A stretch of DNA of 64,000 nucleotides from Ancistrus triradiatus (GCA_025084515.1 JAJAGP010000184.1:575873-639872), one strand, 5' to 3'. Counted from the first letter of the stretch, positions 41,801 to 48,489 are shown. The notes: generated from the letters alone by a model not told the origin. Made by a program: numbers and translations.

Positions 41801-44800
41801 TCTCTCTCTCTCACATGAGCGTTCCACTTGCCGGGTTTGATCACCGGCTCTGTGAGCAGGACTCTAGCAGATTTCCCCACGGGCGCCGTCTTTAAAGCGG
41901 CTCCTGATACGTAGCTCCAGCCAGCATCAGGTCTTAATGCCGCACCGTTCTGCATTGGCGGATCTTCTAATGGCGTACTTCTCTGGTTTGGCCTCATTAG
42001 GCGTTTGTGAACGTGCAGGGATTGTGCTGGACTCCATTACCCAGAGATTCAGCCAGCCGAAAGAAGATCTCCGTAGTCTGCATAAGCTCAAAGGATGCCT
42101 ACTGAAACCTGGAGGAGAGGGATGGGGGTATGGGTGGATGGATTAGGTGGGGTAGATACGTAGGTACTTCAAGCTAAGGAGGAGAAGAGGGAGAGGAGAG
42201 ATGAAGATATATGGATAGACATGGCATAAAAAACCGTGGATGGATGGTTAGATACTTCAGTACTTCAACCTAAGGAAGAGAAGGTGAATGGGAGGTGAAT
42301 ATATGGAGGGATGGATGGAGGGTTAGACTAACACTAATGGTTCGACAGTCCAACGGTGATATAGCCAACAGATGGATGGAGGGGTGGATAAATTGATAGA
42401 CACAAACCAGAACCCAAAGAGAAGAGTCTGGATAGATGGAGGGGTGAATGGATGGTTAGGTAGACTAACCCTAGTCTATAATAACCATGGATTAATGGAT
42501 GAGTGTACGGATGGATTAGGTGGGCTAAATACTTAGATACTTCAAGCTAAGAAAGAGGAATGAGAGATGGAGGTATATATATATACAGTCGTATGAAAAA
42601 GTTTGGGCACCCCTGATAATTTTCATGATTTTTCTTTATAAATCATTGGTTGTCCAGCTCAGCAATTTCAGGTAAATATATCATATAGCAGATGAACACC
42701 GTGATATTTGAGAAGTGAAATTAAGTTTATAGGTTTTACAGAAAGTGTGCAGTAATTATTCAAACAAAATTANNNNNNNNNNNNNNNNNNNNNNNNNNNN
42801 NNNNNNNNNNNNNNNNNNNNNNNNNNNNNNNNNNNNNNNNNNNNNNNNNNNNNNNNNNNNNNNNNNNNNNNNTCCAGTCTGGACTCGAACCATGTTGGCA
42901 CGCCAGTAGTTTGCCACCGTGCCACCCGAGTGCCCGATCTCATAACGGATGCTTGTTTTCTTTATGATTTACATCTGATGTATGCTGAAACGATAGCAGT
43001 GATGCATTTATTAGAGCAATAATCACGACAGAGAGGACATAAAAATGACGCAGAATGAGCGCCTGCTGCTTCCCCGCTAATAAAAGCTGACACACACACC
43101 TGGCTGCGCTGTCCACTCGGTCATAAATCAGATTTTATTGGACGTTCTGCAGCCGGCGTCCCAGAGTAACACTCAGTCAGAACCCGAGCTGCTCCGGAGC
43201 GGTTTAGTAACGCTGTATTGCTCTGTTTAAAATGCAACGCCTAAAAGCTTTCATTTTACTTTACCAGTGCTTTATGATTTATTTTTGTACAGCCAGTTCC
43301 TCTGCTCTTGTATCTGTTGGTCTGTGTGTCCATCCGGGGCTTGTTTCACTGGGGTATATACAAGGTCACACAGAGGTCAAATTCCCTTAGTCGGTAAGAC
43401 ATGATAACACAAAGGTGTGTCAACCTTCATACAGTGCTGTGCAAAAGTCTTAGGCATTCTATGTCTATCAATTAAATGCTGAATGAGAATGAGAATGATC
43501 CTCCACCCAAACAGTACCTGATCTTTGGGGGTCCTGACCACGAACAAAGTATGGAGAGAAACAGATGGACTACAGTCTGTAATTTTAGAACTACAAAGTG
43601 CAGCGACCGCTAAAGAACAAGCAGAATATAATCTGAAAAATATAGAATGCCTAAGACTTTTGTACAGTAATGTAAGTCAGGGAATGGCTATAAAACTAGT
43701 TACTTACATGAAAAGTCCCAGATATACAGTTGATCTACAGTTGAACAACGATTAAATAGCATAAGAGAGGTCAGAAAAATCCCTAAGGGTCGCTGTTGGA
43801 GATGCTCTTGGGTTCACCAAGTCTCCAAAACCACCACCAGATGTGGCTCCATGCCATCAGCTTTTAGAAAGCTTAGAGAAAAAGGAAAAGCCTTTAACCA
43901 AAAATGTACATTTTCTAAAGTTTTCTAAATACTACCGGGACTCTAACTTGGATCTTGTTCTGTGGTCAGATGAAACAAAACTGTGCTTTTTGGCAACAAG
44001 CGCTCAGGTGGTTTTGGCGTAAAAAGAAGGGTGATTCACTGACAGATCCTGATGCTCGCTGTTACATATGGTGGAGGGTCTGTGATGTTGTGGGGCTATT
44101 TCTCCCCAAAAAACCCTGGGAACCTGTGTAGGGCACATGGCATCATGGAAATACGCCGATAGAAAACCTGTGGGGGGCGCTAAAGAGGAGGGCATCAGAG
44201 AGGACCCCGGAGACACTCTGTATCTTATGACCAAAGTTGTTAGTCTCTTTCCGTCTGTATTCCTGTCCGTCTGTCCTTGAGACCACCTGAGAATCGAACT
44301 GCTGCTGCAGCAACAAGTAAATAGCATTTAATAAACATCTGTGTCGTGTTTGTTGCCTTGTTTGTGTAGGAAATCCCGTTCTACCACATCTGGAGCGGTT
44401 CTCAGAGGAGTCTGCACTGCACGTTCACGCTGGAGCGGATGAGTCTGAGCACGTGTGAGCTCTCCTGTACGCTGTGTGTTTGGCAGGTGGAGGGCGAAGG
44501 CCAGAGCCTCAGCCTCGACTACAACATCGCAAAGGTAGAACATGTGTGTTTATGCTCGCGCCGGGGGAAGTGATCTGCTATATATTAGAGACTTACGAAA
44601 AAAAAAAAAAGGTTTCTTCGGGGGGGTAGACAATAACCACCAATATAACAAATCAGCAGCATTATAACAAGTTTATAAAATCTCCTGGCTTTGAAAACAT
44701 TTGGTTGGATTTAAATTAGTTAGAAGATCCTTCTACTAAGCCGAGGTTCATCACCCTTAATTACAAACAAGGATCTGTATTAAAGCTGGAAAGGACGAGA

Positions 44801-47479
44801 AACGTAAAAGAGTCAGTACTTTACTCTTAATGGAGTCACAGCTGGACTGAAGAGCAATGAGACTGAAGATCAGTTTTAGTCCCATCAACAAAAATGCTGG
44901 ATCAGCTTCTAGCTGGTTTGGATTTGATGGATCAGTCAGAAATGTTACGGGAGAGTTATACAGCATCAGCAGCTCCGCCGGTTCTAAAACTCCAACTTTA
45001 ACATTTCTGACTAATTTCAATGGTAACGGGATCCTAGACTGAGGTTCTAACACCGGGGTCTCACTCTGGTTTTCTTCTGTTGGTAAAATAGTGTATCTTA
45101 GTAACAGCCTGCCTTTTCGGGTCGTGTAGGACACCCGGCCGCTGGACGCTGATCTCCTGCTGATGGACAAGAGCAGTCCGGCCCTGGCCGGCCCCAGCGC
45201 CTTTCAGATCCCCTACCTCATCCGGCAGAAGATCTGCAGCAGTCTGGACGCGCCGTGCCCCAACGGAGCCGACTGGAGACTCCTCGCCCAGAGACTCAAA
45301 CTCGACAGGTAACAACCCAAAATCCTACCAGCAGGAGGGTACGAGCGGCTCCTCTGTTCCACTCTCGGACCCAAACTCTAACCCTAGGCTTAAACGTCTA
45401 GCCCTAAACCCAAACTATTAACCCTTGAAACCTTTCTCCAACCTTTAAACCTAGTCCCAAGCCTCACCCTAACCCCAAAAGCTCTAACCCTTATCTTCAA
45501 CTCTTAATCCTTAAACCTAACCCCACCAAACTCTAGCCCTTAACCCCAGCACCTAACCCTTAAACCTCAAAGCAATCCTAAACCCACACCCGAAACTCAA
45601 AAACTCTTAGCCTTAAGCCTGACTCTTAACCCTTAAACCTAACCCCAAGCCTTAACCTAAACCCAAAACTCTCACCCTTAACTCCAACCCAACACCAAAA
45701 CCCCAACACTCTAACTCTACACCCCAACTCTTAACCCTAAAGCCATCCCACAACAAAATCTCAAAACTCTAACCCTGATCCAGAGCTCTTAATCCTTAAA
45801 CCTAACTCCAGCCCTTCAATAAAATAACTCCAAACCCCAGCTCTCAACTCATAATCCCCTGATATAAACCCAAACCACTCTTTAAACCTAACCCCTAACC
45901 AAACCTCTGATCCAGACTCTGGATAAGGGTGCTGGTTAAACACTTTAAGTGCCGACCACTAATCTTTTCCCACATCATCACAGAAGCTTCAAGCTTTTGC
46001 CCTGCTCCAGTTTAGGAGTCACAGTGCTTACTCGCGTCAGACCGAGCAGGAGGAAGAGGAATGTTCTTTACCAGTAGAGGACAAACAGGAGAGCTGGGAA
46101 TGTGAAACGTCCCAAACCCTTAAGTTCAGTCCAGTTTGGAAATGAATCGACTCTTTTCACGGCACACATTAATCAGCCGGAGCTGCTTATCGAACGCAGG
46201 CTCGATCCACAGGAAATTAGCAGGCTGTGATTTAATTATGCTCCTACTTAACTTCCTGTAGCTAATGAAGTATAATGGGTAGACTTCATTTGTCCAATAA
46301 GCTTTACCTGCTCTAATTAATTAGCCGTCGAAAGCAACGAGGATTTGCTTCAATTAGGACACGGGTGCAAACAATCCAGTCTCATTTAGTCTGTGCTGTT
46401 TAGACCGCCGCAGCAAGAGCGATTAGTCTTTTAAACGATCCAGAGTTTGTAAGTAAGGCGAATAGGAAAAGCGGGTCAGAGCTCGAACCCTGTTTTGCAA
46501 TCGCTTTCGTTCCCGGGGCTGACAGGAGCGCGGCTTTGTTCTTATCGATCAGCTTTGATCTAAAGGTTCTGGCTGATCAATAGGAAAGGTCACGGGCTAG
46601 CTGAACATCAGCACGGCTACAAACAGCTCAAGGATGAAATTCATGCGTTATAGAGGAACCTATTACAGTAATCTAATTACTTTTTTCCCCACTAACAAGT
46701 AACGAAATGCATTACGCTTACCGATTAATTACAAAAACATTCCTTCTGTTATTTACTTTCATATTCCCAAAGCATTTGTCGACAAACTTCCTTTACTAAC
46801 GCCAGGCGATAAGATAAATGAGCCGTTTCTAAATGTTTTCACTCTCAAAACGGCTCATCTGGTGACATCTGGTGGCCAGATTCTGCAACTGCCTCGGGGA
46901 AAACCCGAAAAGCAAACTAATAAAAACAATTATTTGAATTTGAACATGTTCTTTTTTTCTTAAGTTGTTTTTGTTTTGCTTTATTTGTTTATGTAAGATC
47001 ACATGAGAATCGATGGTAATTCGCAATAGGAGCAATATTATTAATAATAATAATAATAATAATAGTAGTAGTAATAATAATTATAATAACAATTACAGTA
47101 ATAAGAGTAATAACAATAATCATAATGTTAATATTTGTAATAATAATAATTATTATTATTATTATTCTAACTCCTCTGTCGCCTCCCTGGGTGTGAGTGC
47201 TGAATGAACACCTCAGGCCGGTGTGTAGCAGAGTGCAAACCATGTGCTGCTCCCACACACACTCCCACACGCTGCTGTTTCCACTCATTTAATACAGATG
47301 AACAGATTTCTGACTGTTTACACAGCGTGTGCATGGAGCTCTACTGGAACACTGTTTACCTGTAATATTACAAAAGGCCAATTCATTAAATCACAGACGG
47401 TTCAATCTCTACACAAATGTTCCATTAGTATTTGGAGAAAATGCTAAACACGTTGCTGTTTCCCGTGTTGGGGTGGTGA

Positions 47480-47516
<37 letters not shown>

Positions 47517-48353
47517 GACGCACAGAAAATGTGTTACAAGAGTTCATATCCTTATTGAGCTCAAACGTGGAGGGAGGACATCATGCAGGCAGATCCTGTA
47601 CAGCTCTGGTTACTTTAACATTAATTAATGACTGAAGGTGGATCAGTTCAGAACTTATCTTCTCTAATCTTCCCCCTGCTGATGATAGATGAAGGGAACA
47701 TGCAGCTCTCATGAGTCTCTGGTATCTTGAGACAAGACTCACAAGCCAGAGACTCGACTCCAGTCTCTGGTCGGTGAGATTCGTCTGTGGTATACGTGTC
47801 AGAGCCGAGTCTCTAACGAGGGAGTCTGAGTCTCGAGTCTGTGGCGTGCATGTTTGAGTGTCGAATCTCTTGCATGCAACCTTCCATCCTCGCCCGCAGC
47901 CTTAGCCCGGGCCCAGTGCCGAGTTTTCATTGGCTTGCATCACGGTCGAGCGATGAAACCAAACACAGGCTGGTGTTAGCAGGTCCGATGCCGTCAGATT
48001 CCACCAAGACCTCATAAACTCGGAGAAGGGACTCGGTTTGTAAATAAAAGGAGCGATAATCGCACTCGTGACGCTGCGGTAATTGATATTACAGAAATAA
48101 AAAGCATTTCATGAACGCAGACGGAGCCGTTGCGCTTCCCTCAGGCTCCTACGATGAAATCTTACGACGTTTCTGTCCTGTTTTCAGACACATGAGCTTC
48201 TTCGCCTCCAAGCCGAGCCCGACGTCGCTGATCCTGGACCTGTGGGAGGCTCAGCACTTCTGCAGCGGAAACCTGAACCAGCTGGCAGCCATCATGGCCG
48301 AAATCGGCAAACAGGAGGCCATGATATTCCTGGTGTCGGACGGGGAGTGCTAA
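7934..48353 (+). CDS. unc5a: netrin receptor UNC5A, 3' part of gene (10 exons)
   Basis: Type I membrane receptor for netrin-1 that mediates axon repulsion and, without ligand, apoptosis. Joined exons are 7934-8098, 22342-22530, 22816-23109, 24707-24794, 25834-26002, 29952-30185, 40221-40370, 44370-44534, 45130-45308 and 48188-48353. All junctions are GT-AG, the phases agree, and the frame stays open for 599 codons to TAA. Domain order in the partial protein is TSP1 (1-55), transmembrane (about 63-87), juxtamembrane linker, ZU5 (from about 200), UPA (about 340-480) and death domain (about 500-590). The UNC5A paralogue is favoured over B, C and D by the DVALYVG membrane entry, the GLDADVADSSIL juxtamembrane stretch and the C-terminus ending in Glu-Cys, which in mammalian UNC5A binds PICK1. 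The 5' exons (signal peptide, Ig domains) are outside the window. Introns range from 285 bp to 14.2 kb. The paralogue call rests on remembered family sequence. Confidence 0.88.
8099..10249. other. unc5a intron, mostly unique sequence
   Basis: Start of the 14.2-kb intron after the TSP1 exon. Mixed-composition sequence without arrays. Open frames near 8777 and 9292 have no homology or splice support. Confidence 0.5.
10250..11400 (+). repeat. two direct copies of a dispersed repeat
   Basis: Segments 10265-10435 and 11225-11385 share GGTCTCCTCCTAC/GGTTTCCTCCTAC, then AACRTGCCRGTACAG, then a matching trailing part ending in TTGGATTCA. They lie about 960 bp apart in the same orientation with unlike sequence between. 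Family not identified. Confidence 0.6.
11420..11906. repeat. 30-bp minisatellite, about 15 units
   Basis: Unit core AACCATCAGGACCTATAGTG followed by CCCATGAACC. Counted from 11450, fourteen units are exactly 30 bases and one (near 11660-11690) is 31 bases. Because 30 is a multiple of three, long frames stay open on both strands. The 31-base unit shifts the + frame, changing the encoded decapeptide. No sign of a gene. Confidence 0.9.
12193..12436. repeat. two (CA)n microsatellites
   Basis: (CA)n at 12193-12235 and 12375-12436, separated by about 140 bases of unique sequence. Confidence 0.95.
12440..13600. repeat. 15-bp degenerate minisatellite, AGTTCCAGTACTAAA type
   Basis: Over 1.1 kb of imperfect 15- and 9-base units built from TTCCAGTACCAAA and AGCTTCCAGTACC. 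Unit lengths are mostly multiples of three, which keeps frames open on both strands (for example 12886-13146 + and 12641-12949 -) and gives VPVLK-like repeats. It grades into unique sequence after about 13600. Confidence 0.85.
13601..14774. other. unc5a intron, partly GC-rich
   Basis: The open frame of the preceding array runs on to 13809 by chance. The stretch 14390-14480 is GC-rich with homeobox-like ATTAATTC. A/T-rich (AAAAT)n occurs at 14733-14763. No exon seen. Confidence 0.45.
14775..15290 (+). mobile_element. Tc1/mariner relic, copy B (3' truncated)
   Basis: Same family and orientation as the relic at 257-1278: left arm with CATTTCAGGCCTGCAACA and AAAAAAGTTGGGACAGGG, then the start of the transposase-like region (LRSLRRHYSS, TWTRDSFIKPL, AKKKPYVITM). 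Similarity stops near 15275. The catalytic half and right arm are missing. Confidence 0.7.
15291..16364. other. unc5a intron, no feature recognised
   Basis: Unique-looking sequence, with GGCGGAACGCCGCCCCCGGG near 15490 as a GC-rich spot. No exon or repeat family identified. Confidence 0.4.
16365..17130. repeat. (TTA)n arrays with unique tail, first copy of a duplication
   Basis: (TTA)n blocks at about 16398-16437, 16475-16532 and 16665-16701, with AT-rich sequence to about 16850. Then a tail including CTGTCTTTTTATAGAACCTG and GTACAGTCACCCAC that reappears at 18406-18500. Confidence 0.75.
17131..17849. other. unc5a intron, no feature recognised
   Basis: Mixed unique sequence. A pyrimidine-rich stretch lies at 17585-17725. 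No exon identified. Confidence 0.4.
17850..18060 (+). mobile_element. Tc1-like transposase relic
   Basis: Same element family and region as 5560-5815: LGFVIPTEHCLNLTAYQGIVADH, HPFMPTVYHL, then a degraded position corresponding to FQQDNAP, where CAGGATAATGAATAT still preserves a Gln-Asp-Asn stretch. It continues into a GATCACTGTATT segment and ends before the (TTA)n array. Not coding. Confidence 0.65.
18065..18570. repeat. (TTA)n array with unique tail, second copy, plus 10-bp tandem repeat
   Basis: (TTA)n at 18113-18140 and AT-rich sequence to 18385, followed by the same TATAGAACCTGATT tail as at 16978. Within this copy a perfect 10-bp unit ACCCACAGTC is repeated four times (18491-18530). 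Confidence 0.8.
18571..19290. other. unc5a intron with trinucleotide patches
   Basis: GTTGCTGTT-type and GATGGAGAT-type triplet-rich stretches at 18815-18915 give open frames on the - strand rich in Asn and His. These are composition artefacts. Confidence 0.45.
19291..19765 (-). mobile_element. Tc1/mariner relic, copy C
   Basis: Reverse-strand copy of the family at 257-1278, covering the transposase-like interior only: the RSLRRH start near 19730, AKKKP near 19570, and the same junction after TCTCTGGGCTCGG. Both inverted arms are missing. Confidence 0.7.
19766..22341. other. unc5a intron, unique sequence with a SINE piece
   Basis: Contains a - strand tRNA-SINE-like piece at about 20770-20910 (GTGGTACAGTAGGTAGGGCACTG on the - strand, with CCTGGGTTGATC as a B box), a (CA)n run at 21703-21730, and G-rich runs near 22118-22134. 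Frames near 21000-21370 on both strands have no homology. The last 20 bases before 22342 are the acceptor tract of the transmembrane exon. Confidence 0.45.
22342..22530 (+). CDS. unc5a: unc5a exon: transmembrane segment
   Basis: A 189-nt exon, phase 1 at both ends. After a short acidic stretch (GAEDVALYVG) comes a hydrophobic run of about 24 residues, then the stop-transfer YRRKKEG, so the protein is oriented N-out, C-in. It continues into the cytoplasmic ADSSILTTGFQPV stretch, which is characteristic of UNC5A. The preceding TSP1 exon joins it directly in frame. I saw no alternative juxtamembrane exon of the UNC5B/C kind between them. Confidence 0.92.
22673..22720. repeat. (TG)n microsatellite
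   Basis: Uninterrupted TG except for one TA. It lies in the 285-bp intron between the transmembrane and linker exons of unc5a, about 95 bp before the next acceptor. Confidence 0.95.
22816..23109 (+). CDS. unc5a: unc5a exon: cytoplasmic linker and start of ZU5
   Basis: A 294-nt exon, phase 1 at both ends, only 285 bp after the transmembrane exon. It encodes HLLTIQPDL, a variable Pro/Gly-rich linker, and the conserved entry into the ZU5 domain (YGTFNFLGGRL). The donor is GTCAGT. The linker is the least conserved intracellular part of the family. Confidence 0.92.
23110..23830. repeat. minisatellite of AGTCAGTC and TGAGTCA words
   Basis: About 700 bp beginning at the exon donor and made of short words: AGTCAGTC, GTGAGTCATAG, AATCAATCAG. 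Units are irregular (4, 8 and 12 bp steps). More than a dozen copies of TGAGTCA occur. Confidence 0.85.
23839..23945 (-). repeat. fish SINE fragment
   Basis: The - strand reads like the common fish tRNA-SINE body: GCTGCCACTGTTGGG, then CTAACCC, then a tail ending GGGCATGTGCTAAA. Truncated, without the A and B boxes. Confidence 0.5.
23946..24706. other. unc5a intron, unique sequence
   Basis: Nothing coding. The stretch 24235-24420 mixes GC-rich and AATTAG-type segments and could be conserved noncoding DNA. Confidence 0.4.
24707..24794 (+). CDS. unc5a: unc5a exon: ZU5 domain, first part
   Basis: An 88-nt exon (phase 1 in, phase 2 out), acceptor TTGCTGTTCAG, donor GTGGGT. It encodes ISLLIPPEAIPRGKIYEIYL, the most conserved strand pair of ZU5 in UNC5, ankyrin and ZO-1-like proteins. 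The next exon completes the split Arg codon. Confidence 0.92.
24985..25510 (+). mobile_element. Tc1-like transposon relic
   Basis: Recognisable broken Tc1 transposase: a segment around ATCATTGGACTGAGAGAAGC (25039), PSRRPLGVLP-like DNA near 25315, and MDWSRIVFSDESRFCLGSDN (25405 onward), the SDESRF motif holding the first Asp of the DDE triad at the expected place. The frame is shifted between segments and the C-terminal half is missing. Sits in the unc5a intron between ZU5 exons. Confidence 0.8.
25834..26002 (+). CDS. unc5a: unc5a exon: ZU5 domain, second part
   Basis: A 169-nt exon (phase 2 in, phase 0 out). It encodes LPLAGCQTLLSPVVSCGPPG, followed by the LTRPV and KKQTYEGSWE stretches of UNC5 ZU5. 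The acceptor follows a good pyrimidine tract (TTTCTGCCCCCTCAG) and the donor is GTGAGG. Confidence 0.93.
26003..26819. repeat. AT-rich sequence with (TTA)n runs
   Basis: (TTA)n at 26393-26428, 26524-26568 and 26776-26819. The first and third follow a similar CTGGTTGCACCA-CTGAATC segment (26361 and 26751), so the microsatellite was duplicated with its flank. Confidence 0.75.
26820..27150 (+). repeat. SINE-like pieces
   Basis: CTGGGTTTGAATCCTGGATT at about 26838 resembles a B box and the segment that follows it in fish SINEs. AAGCAACTAAAGG and GGCTAATGTTAATG (26925-26966) recur at 28974-29010. A SINE-body fragment (GGTCTTACTCAAGGGCC) lies near 27059. All truncated. Confidence 0.45.
27151..28320. 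other. unc5a intron, no feature recognised
   Basis: Unique-looking mixed sequence. Short frames on both strands lack homology. Confidence 0.4.
28330..28500 (+). repeat. dispersed fish repeat
   Basis: Carries TCCTCTCAAGG, TTCCTTGCCACTGTC and GTAAAGCTGCTTTGAGACAATG-type words, widespread in fish genomes. Related pieces lie at about 39565-39690 (+) and 51935-52005 (-). The class was not determined. Confidence 0.55.
28501..28970. other. AT-rich intron sequence
   Basis: Low complexity with ATATTTAATA words. No exon. Confidence 0.4.
29000..29262 (+). mobile_element. Tc1/mariner transposase relic, C-terminal motif
   Basis: Near 29138 the frame reads PSQSPDLNPVEMLWEDLM, the SPDLNP-E-LW motif that carries the third acidic residue of the DDE/D triad in Tc1-like transposases. 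The upstream part is frameshifted (CATGGGTCATGCAGCAAAC-type). The fragment is isolated from any N-terminal half. Confidence 0.75.
29263..29951. other. unc5a intron before the UPA exon
   Basis: Unique sequence. 29590-29790 alternates GC-rich words with CAATTAATGCC, GCTAATTGATTAACG and TTAATTAGCG, a composition often seen in conserved noncoding elements. Confidence 0.4.
29952..30185 (+). CDS. unc5a: unc5a exon: ZU5 to UPA
   Basis: A 234-nt exon, phase 0 at both ends, coding 78 residues. It contains TEQLGRFALVGES, AAAKRLKLLLFAP and LEYTIRVYC, the near-invariant UPA signature of UNC5 proteins. UPA packs against ZU5 and the death domain in the closed inactive receptor. GC content is much higher than in the flanking introns. 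Confidence 0.94.
30265..30990. repeat. minisatellite, GGTGTAATTAGTAGTAAT type
   Basis: About 25 imperfect units of 26-32 bases with the core TTTTGGTGTAATTAGTAGTAATTGG. Starts 80 bases after the UPA exon donor. Confidence 0.85.
30991..31500. other. unc5a intron, no feature recognised
   Basis: Unique A-rich sequence. Frames at 31161-31473 are composition-driven and without homology. Confidence 0.4.
31501..32050. repeat. purine-rich AAAGA tract
   Basis: About 550 bp almost free of pyrimidines in long runs (GAAAGAAAG, AAAGAAAAA, GGATGGATG). The complementary strand gives a long Phe/Ser/Leu frame (31610-32314) that is an artefact. Confidence 0.85.
32620..34010. repeat. three decayed copies of a 450-580 bp A-rich unit
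   Basis: The words GGAAAACATGTT, GTAGAACCTTTCC, GAAGGAAGATAAAGAGAG and TTTTATCCACCAAGGCTTTA recur in order near 32710-32890, 33140-33340 and 33735-33930. Spacing of the AACCTTTCC word is 457 and 581 bases. Purine-rich filler makes up most of each unit. Confidence 0.65.
34020..34435. other. unc5a intron, no feature recognised
   Basis: GC-richer unique sequence between two arrays. Open frames at 33868-34340 have no splice or homology support. Confidence 0.35.
34440..35465. repeat. 15-16 bp minisatellite, GGTGTAGCGGAGTGTC type
   Basis: About 60 imperfect units spanning 1 kb, with variants ATCGGAGTGCCG and GCGTGTCG. Single-base gains and losses are so frequent that part of the variation may be sequencing error. 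An A14 run interrupts it at 34837. Confidence 0.85.
35590..35675. repeat. (TGTGG)n-type tract
   Basis: TGTGGTGTG words over about 85 bases. A second TG-rich tract lies at 35841-35898. Both low complexity. Confidence 0.8.
35680..37499. other. unc5a intron, mixed sequence
   Basis: Holds a TTTC-rich tract at 36460-36620 and a CpG-rich part at 36800-37200. No exon or RNA gene recognised. Confidence 0.4.
37505..37685 (+). repeat. tRNA-derived fish SINE, decayed
   Basis: Reads GATGGTTAAACTGCGGACC (A-box side), GGTTCAAAATCCC (B box), then TCATGGTTGGGTCTTTGGGC and a tail GCTCTGGATCTGACGTCTGC, which corresponds to the common fish SINE tail. About 15-20 percent diverged from what I recall of the consensus. 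Confidence 0.65.
37690..38690. other. unc5a intron, no feature recognised
   Basis: Unique sequence with a pyrimidine stretch at 38390-38415. No exon seen. Confidence 0.4.
38690..39490. repeat. AT-rich degenerate array, TTATATTCTCTATTTTATT type
   Basis: About 800 bp of irregular units of 20-30 bases: TTTATTATATTCT, CTATTTAATT and variants. The same words build the array at 40540-41210. Confidence 0.8.
39491..40220. other. unc5a intron before the UPA middle exon
   Basis: Contains a copy of the repeat seen at 28330 (39565-39690). Otherwise unique. The last 30 bases give the acceptor CTGTCTCCGTAG. Confidence 0.45.
40221..40370 (+). CDS. unc5a: unc5a exon: UPA, middle part
   Basis: A 150-nt exon, phase 0 at both ends. 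It encodes EVMQMEAQIGGRLIDEPH and FKDSYHNLRLSVHDLP, matching the UNC5A UPA region. It is isolated: 10 kb of repeat-filled intron lies upstream and 4 kb downstream, and AT-rich arrays of one kind lie on both sides. Confidence 0.93.
40540..41210. repeat. AT-rich degenerate array, second block
   Basis: Same unit words as 38690-39490 (TTATATTCTGTATTTCATTT, TTTCTATTTAATTTA). It starts 170 bases after the exon at 40221-40370. Confidence 0.8.
41211..42150. other. unc5a intron with (CT)n
   Basis: (TCTC)n-rich tract at 41763-41813 and a short (CAGT)n at 41441-41459. The rest is unique sequence without exons. Confidence 0.5.
42150..42560. repeat. GGATGGATGG-rich degenerate repeat
   Basis: Loose repeats of ATGGATGGAGG, TTAGATACTTC and AAGCTAAGGAGG over 400 bases. 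Confidence 0.65.
42588..42772 (+). mobile_element. Tc1/mariner-type terminal sequence, cut by assembly gap
   Basis: After a TATATATA run, CAGTCGTATGAAAAAGTTTG starts a sequence with GGGCACCCCTGATAATTTTC, a terminal repeat common in fish Tc1/mariner elements. The element runs into the N gap and its other end is not seen. Confidence 0.6.
42773..42872. other. assembly gap (100 N)
   Basis: Exactly 100 undetermined bases, a conventional size for a gap of unknown length. It breaks the transposon at 42588. Confidence 0.99.
42873..42935 (-). repeat. SINE head fragment
   Basis: The - strand reads GGGTGGCACGGTGGCAAAC (A-box side) and GGTTCGAGTCCAG (B box). Truncated at the assembly gap. Confidence 0.55.
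43432..43672. mobile_element. 241-bp Tc1/mariner-type MITE with TA target duplication
   Basis: Left end CAGTGCTGTGCAAAAGTC, right end in inverted order with ACTTTTGTACAGTAATG. The inner TTAGGCATTCTAT is matched by ATAGAATGCCTAAG. TA flanks both ends (43430-43431 and 43673-43674). No coding capacity. Confidence 0.8.
43675..44215 (+). mobile_element. Tc1-like transposase relic
   Basis: Broken frames with GRCWRCSWVHQVSKTT-like and VLWSDETKLCFL (about 43959) sequence, the latter being the SDE motif with the first catalytic Asp. A GGGSVMLWG-like region near 44070 is disrupted. Starts right after the MITE's TA. Confidence 0.7.
44370..44534 (+). CDS. unc5a: unc5a exon: UPA, end part
   Basis: A 165-nt exon, phase 0 at both ends. 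It encodes EIPFYHIWSGSQRSLHCTFTLER and CVWQVEGEGQSLSLDYNI, the end of UPA before the death domain. Acceptor TTTGTGTAG, donor GTAGAA (weaker than the others). Confidence 0.93.
44535..45129. other. unc5a intron, no feature recognised
   Basis: Includes an A12 run at 44600 and no repeat family. Frames on the - strand (44757-45170) overlap the next exon antisense and are shadows. Confidence 0.45.
45130..45308 (+). CDS. unc5a: unc5a exon: death domain, first part
   Basis: A 179-nt exon (phase 0 in, phase 2 out). It encodes GPSAFQIPYLIRQKICSSLD and GADWRLLAQRLKLD, helices 1-2 of the UNC5 death domain, including the conserved DWR-LA core. Its donor GTAACA is followed closely by the CCCTAA-like array. 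Confidence 0.93.
45360..45905. repeat. degenerate CCCTAA-type array, block 1
   Basis: About 550 bp of words such as AACCCTTAAACCTAACCCC, CTCTAACCCTAA and AACCCCAACTC. Strongly C/A on the + strand. Core words match the telomere repeat CCCTAA but perfect runs exceed two units only rarely. Confidence 0.75.
45906..48187. other. last unc5a intron
   Basis: After the CCCTAA-like block it holds a possible conserved noncoding stretch (46140-46440), a copy of the CATCTGGTGGCCAGATTCTG repeat (46866), an (AAT)n/(TTA)n run (47040-47165), a (CA)n run (47480-47515) and GAGTCTCTGG-type words (47705-47875). Confidence 0.5.
48188..48353 (+). CDS. unc5a: unc5a terminal coding exon: death domain end and stop
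   Basis: A 166-nt coding part. It completes the split Arg and encodes FFASKPSPTSLILDLWEA, GNLNQLAAIMAEIGKQ and the C-terminus SDGEC, then TAA at 48351. The death domain couples the unliganded receptor to apoptosis. The Glu-Cys ending is shared with mammalian UNC5A and differs from the Tyr-ended UNC5C tail. Confidence 0.93.
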
Positions 48354-48488
48354 CACACACACATAAAAAAAAAACACACACACACACATCTTGAGACAGA
48401 GACTGTGTGAACGCTGCACCCTTTGCAAAGAGAAAGGTCTGATCAAACAGGGTTTAGCCACCATCTGGGATGTGCTGTGACTTTTAAC

Positions 48489-48489
<1 letters not shown>

